Shown: piece after piece, positions 45,793-54,422 of the stretch | Numbering within the stretch: position 1 is the stretch's first letter | Layout: each line of letters starts with the position of its first letter | Source of the DNA: an uncultured Bacteroidales bacterium | GTDB taxonomy: Bacteria; Bacteroidota; Bacteroidia; Bacteroidales; Paludibacteraceae | Assembly (NCBI GenBank): GCA_902784425.1 | Contig: CACZUS010000023.1 | Location: 1-61,108 of the forward strand | Length of the DNA: 61,108 nt | Direction of reading: 5' to 3' | The notes under the pieces: generated by a model | Database searches by the model: none | What the model was told of the DNA's origin: nothing | What the model saw: the letters and a program-made list of their open reading frames with translations, nothing else | Program-made: the position numbers and the translations under genes

Positions 45793-46668
45793 ATGCAAAG
45801 ACTGATATTCACATTAACGATTTTTTTTTCATTACTTGGAGCAACAACATTTGCCGCACAGAATTATGAAGTGATTAAGTTATGGGACAATCCGAAGGAC
45901 CGCAAAGAGGTTCGTCCGGAGTTGCGAGTGTTTCATCCATCTCAAGAGCAAGGAAAGAGTAAGACTTGCATATTGATTTGTCCGGGAGGAAGTTATCATC
46001 ACCTTGGGCTCATCAATGAAGGAGAAGAGGTGGCAGAGTACTTCAACCAATGGGGGGTTACCGCAGTTGTGCTACGTTATCGCGTATCCATGCGAGGAAA
46101 CCATCATCCCGCAATGATAGAGGATTTTCAGCGAGCTATGCAGCTTATTCATGAAAATGCTGAGAAATGGGGAATCGAGACAATCGGAGCCATTGGATTT
46201 TCAGCAGGTGGACACTTAGTGACCATGGGAGGTGCTTTTTACAAAGACAATTATCTCAAGAAAAGAGGAATCAATGTGGCGGATGACTTATTACGTCCCG
46301 CATTTGTATGTCCCATATATCCCGTTGTATCGATGCAGGATAGCATAGTGCACCACAAGTCGAGAGTGGATTTGCTCACAAAGAAATACACGGAAAAGGA
46401 CAAGGAACACTTCTCGATGGAGAAACAGATTCCTACCGACATGCCACCTGTATTCCTATTGGCATGCAAAGATGACGATGTGGTAGACTACCGCAACAGC
46501 GAAGTGCTCTACAAAGCATTGATGGAGAAAGGAATCTCATGCGAGTATCATCTGATGAATAAGGGCGGCCATGGTTTTGGCATGATACGAACAAGGAGTG
46601 AGGAAACCCACAATTGGGGAGTCATATTAGAGAAGTGGTTAAAACAGAATAATTTACTGAACTATTAG
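45793..46668 (+). CDS. Secreted alpha/beta hydrolase (acetyl esterase/lipase type)
   Basis: A 291-residue protein with a signal peptide (LIFTLTIFFSLLGATTFAA). The oxyanion loop is CPGGSYHHLG, the nucleophile is in AIGFSAGGHLV near residue 139, and the acid and base lie in ACKDDDVVDYRNS and NKGGHGFG. It resembles the esterases that remove acetyl groups from plant polysaccharides in Bacteroidales. It follows the GH16 gene and has its own promoter. The ligase gene follows after 12 bases. Confidence 0.85.
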   Translation: MQRLIFTLTIFFSLLGATTFAAQNYEVIKLWDNPKDRKEVRPELRVFHPSQEQGKSKTCILICPGGSYHHLGLINEGEEVAEYFNQWGVTAVVLRYRVSMRGNHHPAMIEDFQRAMQLIHENAEKWGIETIGAIGFSAGGHLVTMGGAFYKDNYLKKRGINVADDLLRPAFVCPIYPVVSMQDSIVHHKSRVDLLTKKYTEKDKEHFSMEKQIPTDMPPVFLLACKDDDVVDYRNSEVLYKALMEKGISCEYHLMNKGGHGFGMIRTRSEETHNWGVILEKWLKQNNLLNY

Positions 46669-46680
46669 ATACTATACACC

Positions 46681-47985
46681 ATGAATAAGTTTGAACCAGC
46701 CATTGAATTTGAGCCAAGAGAAGTCATCAAGAGATTTCAGGAGGAGAAAATGCGTGAAGCTTTGGCATATCTAAATGCCAAATCACCTTTTTACAAAAAG
46801 ATGTTTGCCGACAATCGCATTGATATTGAGAAGGTTAAGACACTCGAAGACCTACGTAATATACCTTTCACGACAAAAGAGGATTTACAAATGCACAACA
46901 AAGATTTTTTCTGTGTAGAACCCTCTGAAATCCGTGATTACATAACGACTTCTGGCACGCTTAGCGATCCTACAACGTTTGCCATGACGGAAAAGGACCT
47001 CCAGCGTTTAGCCTACAACGAGGCCATTTCATTTGTTGGTGCAGGCGGACATCCTGGTGAGGTGTATCAATTGATGACCACCATCGACAAGCGTTTCATG
47101 GCAGGTTATGCCTATTGCTTGGGTATACGCATGATGGGCGGCGGACTGATTCGTGTGGGTAACGGAATCCCCGAATTGCAGTGGGATACTATCCGTCGCA
47201 TGAAACCAGATGCCATCATCTGTGTGCCATCTTTTATTCTTCGCATCATCCGTTATGCAGAGGAACATGGTATCGATTATCGTAGTTCAAGTATCAAGAA
47301 GGCTGTTTGTATTGGTGAGAACCTGCGTAATGAAGATTTCTCGCTCAATCTTTTAGGCTCTAAAATCAAAGAGAAATGGGACATTGATTTATACTCCACC
47401 TATGCCTCAACAGAGATGAGCACCTCGTTCTGCGAATGCTCAGCAGGCAAGGGAGGACACCATCATCCAGAGTTAATTATCTGCGAATTAATCGATGAAA
47501 ACGGCAATCCTGTAGCAGAAGGAGAGATCGGAGAATTGACCATCACCACATTGGGCGTGGAGGGAATGCCACTGCTCAGATTCAAGACGGGCGATGTGGC
47601 TTGCTTCCATTACGAGAAGTGTAGTTGCGGACGTACCTCCATGCGTATCAGTCCTATCGTCGGCAGAAAGAAACAGATGATCAAATTCAAAGGAACAACA
47701 TTGTATCCTGCATCCGTGTTCGATGTGTTGGATAATGCAGATTACGTGGAGAACTATTACGTGGAGGTAACCTCCAACGAGATTGGTATGGACCATCTCA
47801 CCACCTATATCGGTGTTAAGAATCCTAATGAAGAGCTCATCAAAGATTTGAAAGATCGCTTCCGTGCAAAGTTACGTGTGGCACCCGACGTGAAATTCAA
47901 GCCAATCGATGAGATTCAGAAGATTGTTTTGCCTGAGATAAAACGTAAACCCACAAAATTCATAGATAGTAGAAAAGCAAATTAA
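46681..47985 (+). CDS. Phenylacetate-CoA ligase-like adenylating enzyme
   Basis: A 434-residue ANL-superfamily enzyme of the PaaK branch. The phosphate-binding loop is TTSGTLSDPTTFAMTE; YSTYASTEMSTSFCEC and the hinge region GDVACFHYEKCSCGRTSMRI with ordered cysteines follow, and the C-terminal domain begins near KFKGTTLYPASVFDV. It should activate an aromatic or other carboxylic acid as acyl-AMP and then CoA thioester. It could supply an aryl starter to the cluster upstream, but the distance and separate promoter make that only a suggestion. Confidence 0.85.
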   Translation: MNKFEPAIEFEPREVIKRFQEEKMREALAYLNAKSPFYKKMFADNRIDIEKVKTLEDLRNIPFTTKEDLQMHNKDFFCVEPSEIRDYITTSGTLSDPTTFAMTEKDLQRLAYNEAISFVGAGGHPGEVYQLMTTIDKRFMAGYAYCLGIRMMGGGLIRVGNGIPELQWDTIRRMKPDAIICVPSFILRIIRYAEEHGIDYRSSSIKKAVCIGENLRNEDFSLNLLGSKIKEKWDIDLYSTYASTEMSTSFCECSAGKGGHHHPELIICELIDENGNPVAEGEIGELTITTLGVEGMPLLRFKTGDVACFHYEKCSCGRTSMRISPIVGRKKQMIKFKGTTLYPASVFDVLDNADYVENYYVEVTSNEIGMDHLTTYIGVKNPNEELIKDLKDRFRAKLRVAPDVKFKPIDEIQKIVLPEIKRKPTKFIDSRKAN

Positions 47986-48011
47986 GAACACATAAAAACA
48001 ACGATTCAAGT

Positions 48012-49136
48012 ATGGAAAACACATTTAATTTTGAGCAAATACGCCCATATAAAAACGCCGAGGTTCCCGAAGCAATTCGGTCAATCCTACACGACAATCT
48101 ATTTCCCATGGTGGTGAACTATATCCAGCCGGGAGCCGATATGGAACTCATCAAACAGAGTTTATCCGCCATCAAAACCATCGATGATTTTCAGGAGATT
48201 GTCATGCACAAAGCCATCCGCTGCGTTATGGAGAAAACCACCGACGGCGTCACTTTTGATGGGTTTGACAATATCGACAACAAACAGCGTCACATATTCA
48301 TTGCCAATCATCGAGACATCGTGCTGGATGCAGCTATTTTAGACGTATTGTTAGCAGAGAATGGCATCGACACCTGTCAGATTACTTTCGGAAGCAATCT
48401 GATGAAAGGAAACCTTGTCATCAACATCGGAAAGTTGAACAAGATGTTTCGCATCATGAGAGGTGGTAACATACGCGATTTCTACAAGCAATCGTTGGAA
48501 GTCTCCGCCTATATGCGACATGTCATCAAAGATGAGGACGAATCCGTTTGGATCGCCCAACGCAACGGACGAACTAAAGATGGTAATGACAAAACAGAAT
48601 TGGGCGTTTTGAAAATGTTTGCGTTAAGTAGCGACCAACCATTTGTAGACAATCTGGATGAGTTAAGCATCACTCCTATCTCCATCTCTTACGAGTATGA
48701 GCCATGCGACTTCCTCAAAACGGCTGAATTATATATTTCACAACTTCAAAAATACGTGAAAGGCGAGAACGAGGATCTAAACAGCATCCTGACAGGCATA
48801 AAGCAATACAAAGGAAAGGTGCATATCGCAGTCACTCCTCCTATCACGAGAGAAGAGCTCGAATTCTGCAATCAAAAAGAGAAAAACGACAAATACACGG
48901 AATTGGGTAGGATAATTGACAACCGCATCAGAAGTCAACACAAGGTATACAAAACCAACTACATTGCATGGGACATCCTCAACCACGAGAATCGCTACCA
49001 AGACCAATACACGCCACAAGAAAAAGCCGCTTTCATCGAATATATGAAAACAGGATTGGCGAAATTGGAGTTGGAAGCAGACCCTGCAGATTTGGAACAG
49101 ATCTTCCTAAAGATCTATGCTAATGGCGTTGTATAA
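48012..49136 (+). CDS. Glycerol-phosphate-type acyltransferase
   Basis: A 374-residue protein. IFIANHRDIVLDAAIL near residue 98 resembles the PlsC active-site block but has six positions, not five, between His and the last Asp (HRDIVLD); HRD could serve instead. VWIAQRNGRTKDGNDKTE supplies the phosphate-binding Gly-Arg region. No transmembrane helix is evident. It follows the ligase gene by 26 bases, suggesting activation of an acid followed by transfer to a glycerolipid. Confidence 0.7.
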   Translation: MENTFNFEQIRPYKNAEVPEAIRSILHDNLFPMVVNYIQPGADMELIKQSLSAIKTIDDFQEIVMHKAIRCVMEKTTDGVTFDGFDNIDNKQRHIFIANHRDIVLDAAILDVLLAENGIDTCQITFGSNLMKGNLVINIGKLNKMFRIMRGGNIRDFYKQSLEVSAYMRHVIKDEDESVWIAQRNGRTKDGNDKTELGVLKMFALSSDQPFVDNLDELSITPISISYEYEPCDFLKTAELYISQLQKYVKGENEDLNSILTGIKQYKGKVHIAVTPPITREELEFCNQKEKNDKYTELGRIIDNRIRSQHKVYKTNYIAWDILNHENRYQDQYTPQEKAAFIEYMKTGLAKLELEADPADLEQIFLKIYANGVV

Positions 49137-49152
49137 GGCGAGTTTTATAGTA

Positions 49153-50637
49153 TCACTTCGTCTTATTCAACACCTTCTTTCCATTCATAATCACCCATCC
49201 TTGATACTCTTCGGAGACCTTCTCTCCCAATAGATTGTATCGTTGTCCTTCCTCGATGTCGGATTGCTGAACATCTTGAAGGTCGGACGTTTCAATATTG
49301 CAATCGTATTCAATCGTCTGCGTGTCAAGGATAAAGTCACTTTCAATCACAGGATTTGAAAGTGCACGTCCGCTATTGCTATATTCCAATGGGGCATCGA
49401 TGGTCACCTCCATAGAGGCATCGGGCAACAATCCTTTCAATGATTGTTCCGATCGAGTTGAACCAATGGCAAAGTAGGCATCCTTGTAGAGAGGGGCCAC
49501 ACCTGTGTTTTTTACTGTGATTTTCGTTTGAGTACCATCCGTCACACATTTCGTCACCACAAAATGATAACCCGTCATCATGCTGCACTCCTTAAATCGA
49601 TCTGCATTTTTATAGCTATTCAACGATGGATTATCATTGGCTATCATAAAGGTGATATGGTATTTTTTCGACTGATCCTTCCAGGTCAGTCCATACATAC
49701 CACTCTCTTTGGTGAAATTCTTCTGATCGGAATCGTCATAATAGCTAATCTCACCTCCGCAAACGCCTGTTTTCCAACGGTCTGTACCCATTATTTCCCA
49801 GCATTCTTCGTTATACCCATCCTTCGAACTCTTTTCATGTTCCTCATGCATAAAAGAATCATCAAACAAACCAAACTTCAACTTCCGAAGCTCTCTATCA
49901 TCAGCAAAGTCTGTATATTCATCATCAGCCGCATCGATACTAATCGCCCATGGGATATTCTTCATCACCGAAGAAAGGTGCAGGAAAAACTCTTTTTGAT
50001 ATCTCTTGGTTGGGAAGTTTCCATCATCACCGATATTCACACCATTTTCATCGTATATGTGATACTCAGCCCAGTGACCAAAGCCCACCTCTACAAAGGC
50101 AATGCGAGGATCGTTATCATATCGTTCAGCAAAATCAGCGAAAAACACCATGTTGAAGCGTTGGAGTTCGCCATATTCCCAATTTGCATAGTAAGTCAGG
50201 CCATCATCTTTCACCTCTTTGTGACTCTCTTTATAGTCAGACAATTTCTTTATGTATTCAGGGACACCTGTCGTACCCGGATTATTATCCACCATCGGCA
50301 CACCTGGGTATTCGTAGAAGAAACGGATTACCGCCTGATGATTACGACTCTTGATATCGTTCAAGATGTCTTCCAAGTAACTCCAATCGTATGTTATCGG
50401 ACCATCCACCACACCATCTTTCACCACTTTGCATGGTGCCACATAAGAGAACTCCAAAGCGTGAGCCTCCCCATATTTATTGAAATGATCAGACGCCTCT
50501 TCGGGCCACAAGACCAAACCAGTCATCGGCTGCACATGAGTCACTTGCGAACTGATTGCGACGGAGGTCCAATCAGCAGCCACACTATTCAAAGCAATCA
50601 CTACGGAAGTTAGGAAAGAGAACACTATTTTTTTCAT
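49153..50637 (-). CDS. Secreted DUF4832 (TIM-barrel glycosidase-like) protein
   Basis: A 494-residue secreted protein. A signal peptide ends near NSVAA. Residues about 30-330 look like a TIM-barrel glycoside hydrolase of the DUF4874/DUF4832 type: MTGLVLWPEEASD, then RIAFVEVGFGHWAEYH with a candidate acid Glu and IPWAISIDAADDEY. A C-terminal beta-sandwich (about 350-420) is followed by a short sorting-like tail (NLLGEKVSEEYQGWVIMNGK). The activity is unproven. It converges on the acyltransferase gene. A TATATTTG box at 50671-50664 lies 27 bases upstream. Confidence 0.7.
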   Translation of the reverse strand: MKKIVFSFLTSVVIALNSVAADWTSVAISSQVTHVQPMTGLVLWPEEASDHFNKYGEAHALEFSYVAPCKVVKDGVVDGPITYDWSYLEDILNDIKSRNHQAVIRFFYEYPGVPMVDNNPGTTGVPEYIKKLSDYKESHKEVKDDGLTYYANWEYGELQRFNMVFFADFAERYDNDPRIAFVEVGFGHWAEYHIYDENGVNIGDDGNFPTKRYQKEFFLHLSSVMKNIPWAISIDAADDEYTDFADDRELRKLKFGLFDDSFMHEEHEKSSKDGYNEECWEIMGTDRWKTGVCGGEISYYDDSDQKNFTKESGMYGLTWKDQSKKYHITFMIANDNPSLNSYKNADRFKECSMMTGYHFVVTKCVTDGTQTKITVKNTGVAPLYKDAYFAIGSTRSEQSLKGLLPDASMEVTIDAPLEYSNSGRALSNPVIESDFILDTQTIEYDCNIETSDLQDVQQSDIEEGQRYNLLGEKVSEEYQGWVIMNGKKVLNKTK

Positions 50638-50663
50638 ATTCTTGTCGGTTGGTTAATAATATA

Positions 50664-50671
50664 CAAATATA
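50664..50671 (-). promoter_or_regulatory. Promoter -7 box of the DUF4832 gene
   Basis: TATATTTG on the minus strand, 27 bases before the ATG. The remaining stretch to 50864 is AT-rich with a short GTCC/GGAC inverted repeat near 50718 and no gene I can support. Confidence 0.5.
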
Positions 50672-50864
50672 TTGCATTTTTTTAATTACCATCCATACAA
50701 ACAAGAAAAAAATATAGAGTGTCCTGCGGACAGAAATCCTTCAAATCTTTACAAACCCATCAAACACGAGTTGCAATAAAAAGATTTGTGAGATTTGAAC
50801 AGATTTGTATGATTTCTCGCGAAGCGACTTATAACATAAATTCAATCCCGATAATCAACCTACA

Positions 50865-51137
50865 TCACCCCAAACAATACCTCCTGTATCTCAGAAATTT
50901 TCCTTTATCAGAAACCAACAATCTGAAAGCGATAGCGCGTAAGTTTTTGTCAATGCAGTAATAGGTAACCACCCGACCGCGCACCAGCTCCTTGTTGCTA
51001 ACCTCCACCAACTCATAGACCTCTCCGTTCTGATTCAACTCCATTTTGTTGAAATTTACAGAGAAGTAGCGTGTTTCCAACGCATTAGCCATAAAAATAA
51101 TCGTCATAAATGCGATTGTAAATAATATCTTTTTCAT
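50865..51137 (-). CDS. Small secreted protein, unknown
   Basis: A 90-residue protein with a signal peptide (MKKILFTIAFMTIIFMANA) and a 70-residue mature part with no recognised motif (FSVNFNKMELNQNGEVYELV). I begin at the ATG at 51137 because it opens a clean signal peptide; the frame extends further upstream without one. A TATCTTTG box lies at 51212-51205 on the same strand. It stands alone. Confidence 0.5.
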   Translation of the reverse strand: MKKILFTIAFMTIIFMANALETRYFSVNFNKMELNQNGEVYELVEVSNKELVRGRVVTYYCIDKNLRAIAFRLLVSDKGKFLRYRRYCLG

Positions 51138-51424
51138 ACGCTTTATTTTTAATGAATAATCTTTTTTCTGTCTTAGGATTTCTTTTGTTCCTGTTGACGA
51201 AGCAAAGATAGAGGAGGTTTGAGGGGTAGAACGGACAAAACAGGAAAAGAGCATGTACAAGTTGTGAAGTTCACATTTTGTCCATTTTCATCGATTGTAC
51301 ATGGATAGCAAACTGATTATTTTAGCTGAAATTTATAGGACCCAGCTTAATTTATTTCACCCAACATTACACCGTTTGTTCCATTTTTTTTGTATTATTG
51401 TAGCCAATTTTAAACTATGCGAAT

Positions 51425-51727
51425 ATGAGTACCCAAGCAATGCAACAAGTGATAGCCGACTATTTCAAGACGCAACCCGTCCTGAAAGCATGGCTTTTCG
51501 GTTCTTTTGCCCGTGGCGAAGAGACTCCGAAGAGTGATGTGGATATTCTTTTTGTCCCTGACCGTTCGGGCAAACCTTTCACACTCTTTACTCATGGTGG
51601 GATGTTGATGGACTTGCAAGAATTATTAGGACGTGATGTCGATTTGGTGGAGGAAGGCTCCCTTCGTCCATATGCCGCAGAAACTGCTAATCGTGACAAG
51701 ATACTGATTTATGAGAGAAAAAGCTAG
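51425..51727 (+). CDS. mntA: MntA-like nucleotidyltransferase antitoxin
   Basis: A 100-residue minimal nucleotidyltransferase. The signature GSx10DxD is intact in LFGSFARGEETPKSDVDILF (about 31-50), and a third acidic residue follows in DVDLVEEGSL. In MntA/HepT systems the antitoxin AMPylates a tyrosine of the HepT RNase. The gene overlaps the next by 17 bases, the usual arrangement. A copy of the dispersed motif lies upstream (51332-51349). The preceding gap also holds an 8-bp inverted repeat (CATGTACA at 51252 and its complement at 51296). Confidence 0.85.
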   Translation: MSTQAMQQVIADYFKTQPVLKAWLFGSFARGEETPKSDVDILFVPDRSGKPFTLFTHGGMLMDLQELLGRDVDLVEEGSLRPYAAETANRDKILIYERKS

Positions 51728-52217
51728 GGATAAAGGACGTATAGAGGATATTATTGAATATTCCAATAATGTGTCGACACTTGTCGAGGGATATACACTG
51801 GAACAGTTTATAGCAGACAAGCGCACCTACTATTCGGTGATAAAAAACGTTGAAATCGTGGGTGAAGCAGCCTACATGCTGACTAAAGCGTTCAAGAAGG
51901 CTCACCCCGAGACACCATGGAAAATTGTACAGGGCATGCGTCACGTTTTGGTGCATGACTATGCCAATATTGTATCTGAAACACTGTTCGACACTGCTAT
52001 CAATGACATGCAACCCCTACGTCAGCAGATGAAACGCTATCTTGCCGAGACCAATTGGGACGAATGGCAATCTGCACCCGATGATTTCGAAGACACAGAA
52101 GATGTTGAACGTAAGACAAATATAGAGAATGCTCGCAAGATGAAGTTCAAAGGGTTCAATGCAAACGATATTGCTGAGATTACAGGACTGACAATTGAAG
52201 AAATCAAGGAACTATAA
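51711..52217 (+). CDS. hepT: HepT-like RNase toxin with an Rpn-type C-terminal extension
   Basis: A 168-residue protein. Residues 1-110 form the all-helical HEPN domain with the catalytic RxxxxHxY motif at Arg77-His82-Tyr84 (RHVLVHDY). The tyrosine is the expected AMPylation site of the MntA partner. Typical HepT proteins end near here; this one continues with an acidic linker and a 28-residue tail (ARKMKFKGFNANDIAEITGL, then IEEIKEL) that matches the end of the Rpn-type nuclease at 17862-18734 at about half of its positions. The toxin activity is inferred from the family. Confidence 0.85.
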   Translation: MREKARDKGRIEDIIEYSNNVSTLVEGYTLEQFIADKRTYYSVIKNVEIVGEAAYMLTKAFKKAHPETPWKIVQGMRHVLVHDYANIVSETLFDTAINDMQPLRQQMKRYLAETNWDEWQSAPDDFEDTEDVERKTNIENARKMKFKGFNANDIAEITGLTIEEIKEL

Positions 52218-52257
52218 TTGTTGTGAACCCACATTTTCATGTTCCGCAAAATATCCA

Positions 52258-52293
52258 TTCGAACAAAATGCGTATTTACGCAAAACATTCAAA
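52258..52293. repeat. 36-bp palindrome, copy 1
   Basis: TTCGAACAAAATGCGTA, TT, then TACGCAAAACATTCAAA. It ends three bases before the ATG of the truncated ATPase frame at 52297, exactly the distance seen at copy 4. The right outer arm is mutated (TTCAAA for TTCGAA). Confidence 0.75.
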
Positions 52294-52296
52294 AGC

Positions 52297-52713
52297 ATGA
52301 ATAGAATTGATAGATTTTTTTGTCTCAACCAACTCATTGAGCGATGTCGGAACGAACATGTAAAGGTGATGTCCAACATCCGCAGGTATGGCAAATCGCC
52401 ACTCCTCTTTGCCATTATCACCTTAATTCAAATCGCCTCCTCATGCACCACCGGCACACAGCCTCAACACGATAACATTATACCCGATGAAACGGTAGAA
52501 AATAACACACAAAGAGTAGACTCACTATCTCAATCCGATTCTATTAAATACGTTCCTGCTCCGAATGAGGAAGGCAGCGCACCCATTATCGAAACAGAAG
52601 AGAAACAACCCTTTCTCATCACAAAGTATTCTGCCGGATTCTTCACATTAGGCGACACTATCGGCAATTTAATTCAATACTATGGATGGAAGGAAGAAGA
52701 ATTTCAAGCCTAA
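52297..52713 (+). pseudogene. ATPase start fused to a lipoprotein remnant
   Basis: A 138-residue frame made of two parts. Residues 1-about 33 (MNRIDRFFCLNQLIERCRN, then a decayed NIRRYGKS) match the start of the ATPase at 54494 through Walker A, with the first Gly of the P-loop lost. The frame then becomes LLFAIITLIQIASSC plus a Ser/Asp-rich mature segment, i.e. a lipoprotein signal and body. The ATPase part is non-functional. The lipoprotein may or may not be expressed and exported from this joined start. Confidence 0.55.
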
Positions 52714-52756
52714 CGCACGAGTAATGGAGGTGCGGATGGGGATGAGGTACTGATGC

Positions 52757-52862
52757 AACAACCACACACTTTTTCGGGCGACTTTGTTGTAATTGCAATT
52801 ATTTTACAGCAGTAAAGAGAGGTTCATTCGAATAAAATGCGTATTTACGCAAAATATTCGAA
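52757..52862. repeat. 106-bp direct repeat, left copy (includes palindrome copy 2)
   Basis: Starts AACAACCACACAC, includes one 20-base unit CACTTTTTCGGGCGACTTT (52766-52785 with its leading A), then AAAGAGAGGTTCATTCGAA and the 36-bp palindrome at 52827-52862. The segment at 54310-54415 is the same with a few substitutions. The two copies bracket the minus-strand ATPase gene. Confidence 0.75.
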
Positions 52863-52899
52863 AGCCTAGAAACGGAGGAATCTACACAATAAAAAGCAG

Positions 52900-54222
52900 C
52901 TACAACTCCGTCAAAAGGAATCCCATATAGAACGGCAAGGTCAACAATGCACCATTTCTCCCAACATTATAATCACCTAATTTCAGGGCATCATACACAT
53001 GATACTTCTCGGGGTGTTTCAGCAGTGTGGACATAGACTTTGCATTACCTGTCCGAGCCTTGCACTCAACAGGTACGCACTTTCCTTTATAGCGAATCAC
53101 AAAATCGATTTCTATTCCATCTGTTTTTTGATAATAATATAATTTGCGTCCCATTTTGCAAAGCAAGTCAGCCATCACATTCTCGTAGATAGCTCCCTTG
53201 TAACTGAGCAGATTCCCTTGTAAAATGTCTGATTGCGTTCCCTCATCTAACATGCTGACAAACAAACCCGTGTCAGTCATATACACCTTGAACGAGTCAT
53301 GTAACGCATTGCCACTCAACGGCAACTCTGTTGTCGTCAGATTATAACAACGCTGAATGATTCCCGCATCCTCGATCCATTGCAGACAGCCAATGTATTC
53401 TTTGCTTCTCCCTCCCTTTCGCACCGTGGCGAACGAGAACTTTTTATTATCCTTGCTCAACTGACGAGGTATCGACTCAAAACATTCACGAATTCTGTTT
53501 TTATCCGCAGGGTTGGCATACTTCACCATGTCGGACTTATATTCATCCACTATACTCCGCTGAACTGCTATGACTTGATTGATGTCTCGTGTGTTTAAGA
53601 AAGTGCGAACAGCCGCCGGCATTCCACCTACCACAATATATTCCAACAATAACTGCCGCATCCGATTGTGGATTGCCTGCGGTACAGGAGTCTCTTCCGC
53701 CAACATCTTTCTCAACAGGTCAAAGACAGGGGTCTGCAAACCATTTGCCCAAAGCCACTCCTCAAAATCCATCGGATACATATCCACAATCGTCTCAAAC
53801 CCGACCGGGATTGACGTCTCCGAATCGGATGACCGATAGCCGCTCACACCAAGCAATGAGCCTGTACATATAACATCGTATCTGCCATCCAACTTGAAAA
53901 ATTTCAGTGCAGCACTAGCTTGCGGACAGTCTTGTATCTCGTCCAACACCAGACATGTCTTCTTCGCTTCAAAACGAGCAGTCGGGACAGCGGCTGAAAT
54001 CGCAACTGTCAAATAATCAACCTGCAAAGATCCCTTGAACAATTCACACAAATCCTTCTGTTCATGGAAATCAATATAGACTACATTCTTATAGTTCTTA
54101 CGAGCAAACGACAGTACCGAACTCGTCTTTCCACATTGACGACACCCTTTAATAACCAATGGATTTCTTTCTGGTGTGTTTTTCCATTGCACAAAAAAAC
54201 TATCTATCTTTCTATTATACAT
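52900..54222 (-). CDS. AAA ATPase with DUF4143 nuclease-like C terminus
   Basis: A 440-residue protein. Walker A is GCRQCGKTSSVL (about 25-36), Walker B is KTCLVLDEIQDCP, and a sensor-like CTGSLLG follows. The C-terminal DUF4143 part carries GIEIDFVIRYKGKCVPVECKA, a PD-(D/E)XK-like pattern (Asp...ECK) that looks intact. Such ATPases are very common in Bacteroidales, and their role is unknown. It points away from its paralogue at 54494. A TATATTTG box is at 54253-54246. The gene lies exactly between the two 106-bp direct repeats. Confidence 0.88.
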   Translation of the reverse strand: MYNRKIDSFFVQWKNTPERNPLVIKGCRQCGKTSSVLSFARKNYKNVVYIDFHEQKDLCELFKGSLQVDYLTVAISAAVPTARFEAKKTCLVLDEIQDCPQASAALKFFKLDGRYDVICTGSLLGVSGYRSSDSETSIPVGFETIVDMYPMDFEEWLWANGLQTPVFDLLRKMLAEETPVPQAIHNRMRQLLLEYIVVGGMPAAVRTFLNTRDINQVIAVQRSIVDEYKSDMVKYANPADKNRIRECFESIPRQLSKDNKKFSFATVRKGGRSKEYIGCLQWIEDAGIIQRCYNLTTTELPLSGNALHDSFKVYMTDTGLFVSMLDEGTQSDILQGNLLSYKGAIYENVMADLLCKMGRKLYYYQKTDGIEIDFVIRYKGKCVPVECKARTGNAKSMSTLLKHPEKYHVYDALKLGDYNVGRNGALLTLPFYMGFLLTEL

Positions 54223-54252
54223 ACATTTACATATTTATTACGATGCAAATAT

Positions 54253-54338
54253 ACACTTTTTCGGGCGACTTTTCGCCATATCTTCACACTTTTTCGGGCG
54301 ACTTTTTCCAACAACCACACACTTTTTCGGGCGACTTT
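54253..54338. repeat. 33-bp-period tandem repeat between divergent ATPase genes
   Basis: The 20-base core ACACTTTTTCGGGCGACTTT occurs at 54253-54272, 54286-54305 and 54319-54338, exactly 33 bases apart, with unlike 13-base spacers. A fourth core is at 52766-52785. The array begins at the promoter of the minus-strand ATPase. Confidence 0.8.
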
Positions 54339-54415
54339 GTTGTAATTGTAACTATTTTACATCAGCAAAGAGAGGTTCATTCGAACGAAATGCGTATTTA
54401 CGCAAAATATTCGAA
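54310..54415. repeat. 106-bp direct repeat, right copy (includes palindrome copy 3)
   Basis: The partner of 52757-52862, containing the third tandem core and the 36-bp palindrome at 54380-54415 (TTCGAACGAAATGCGTA, TT, TACGCAAAATATTCGAA). Confidence 0.75.
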
Positions 54416-54422
54416 AGTGTTA

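Noticed and set aside
30148-49136. One single biosynthetic cluster over the whole 19 kb
   Set aside because: GH16 and esterase genes in the middle have signal peptides and fit polysaccharide breakdown, and a fresh promoter precedes the esterase. I limit the firm cluster to 30,688-43,963.
54253-54338. CRISPR array
   Set aside because: Only three 20-base units with 13-base spacers, no leader and no cas genes. Spacers are too short.
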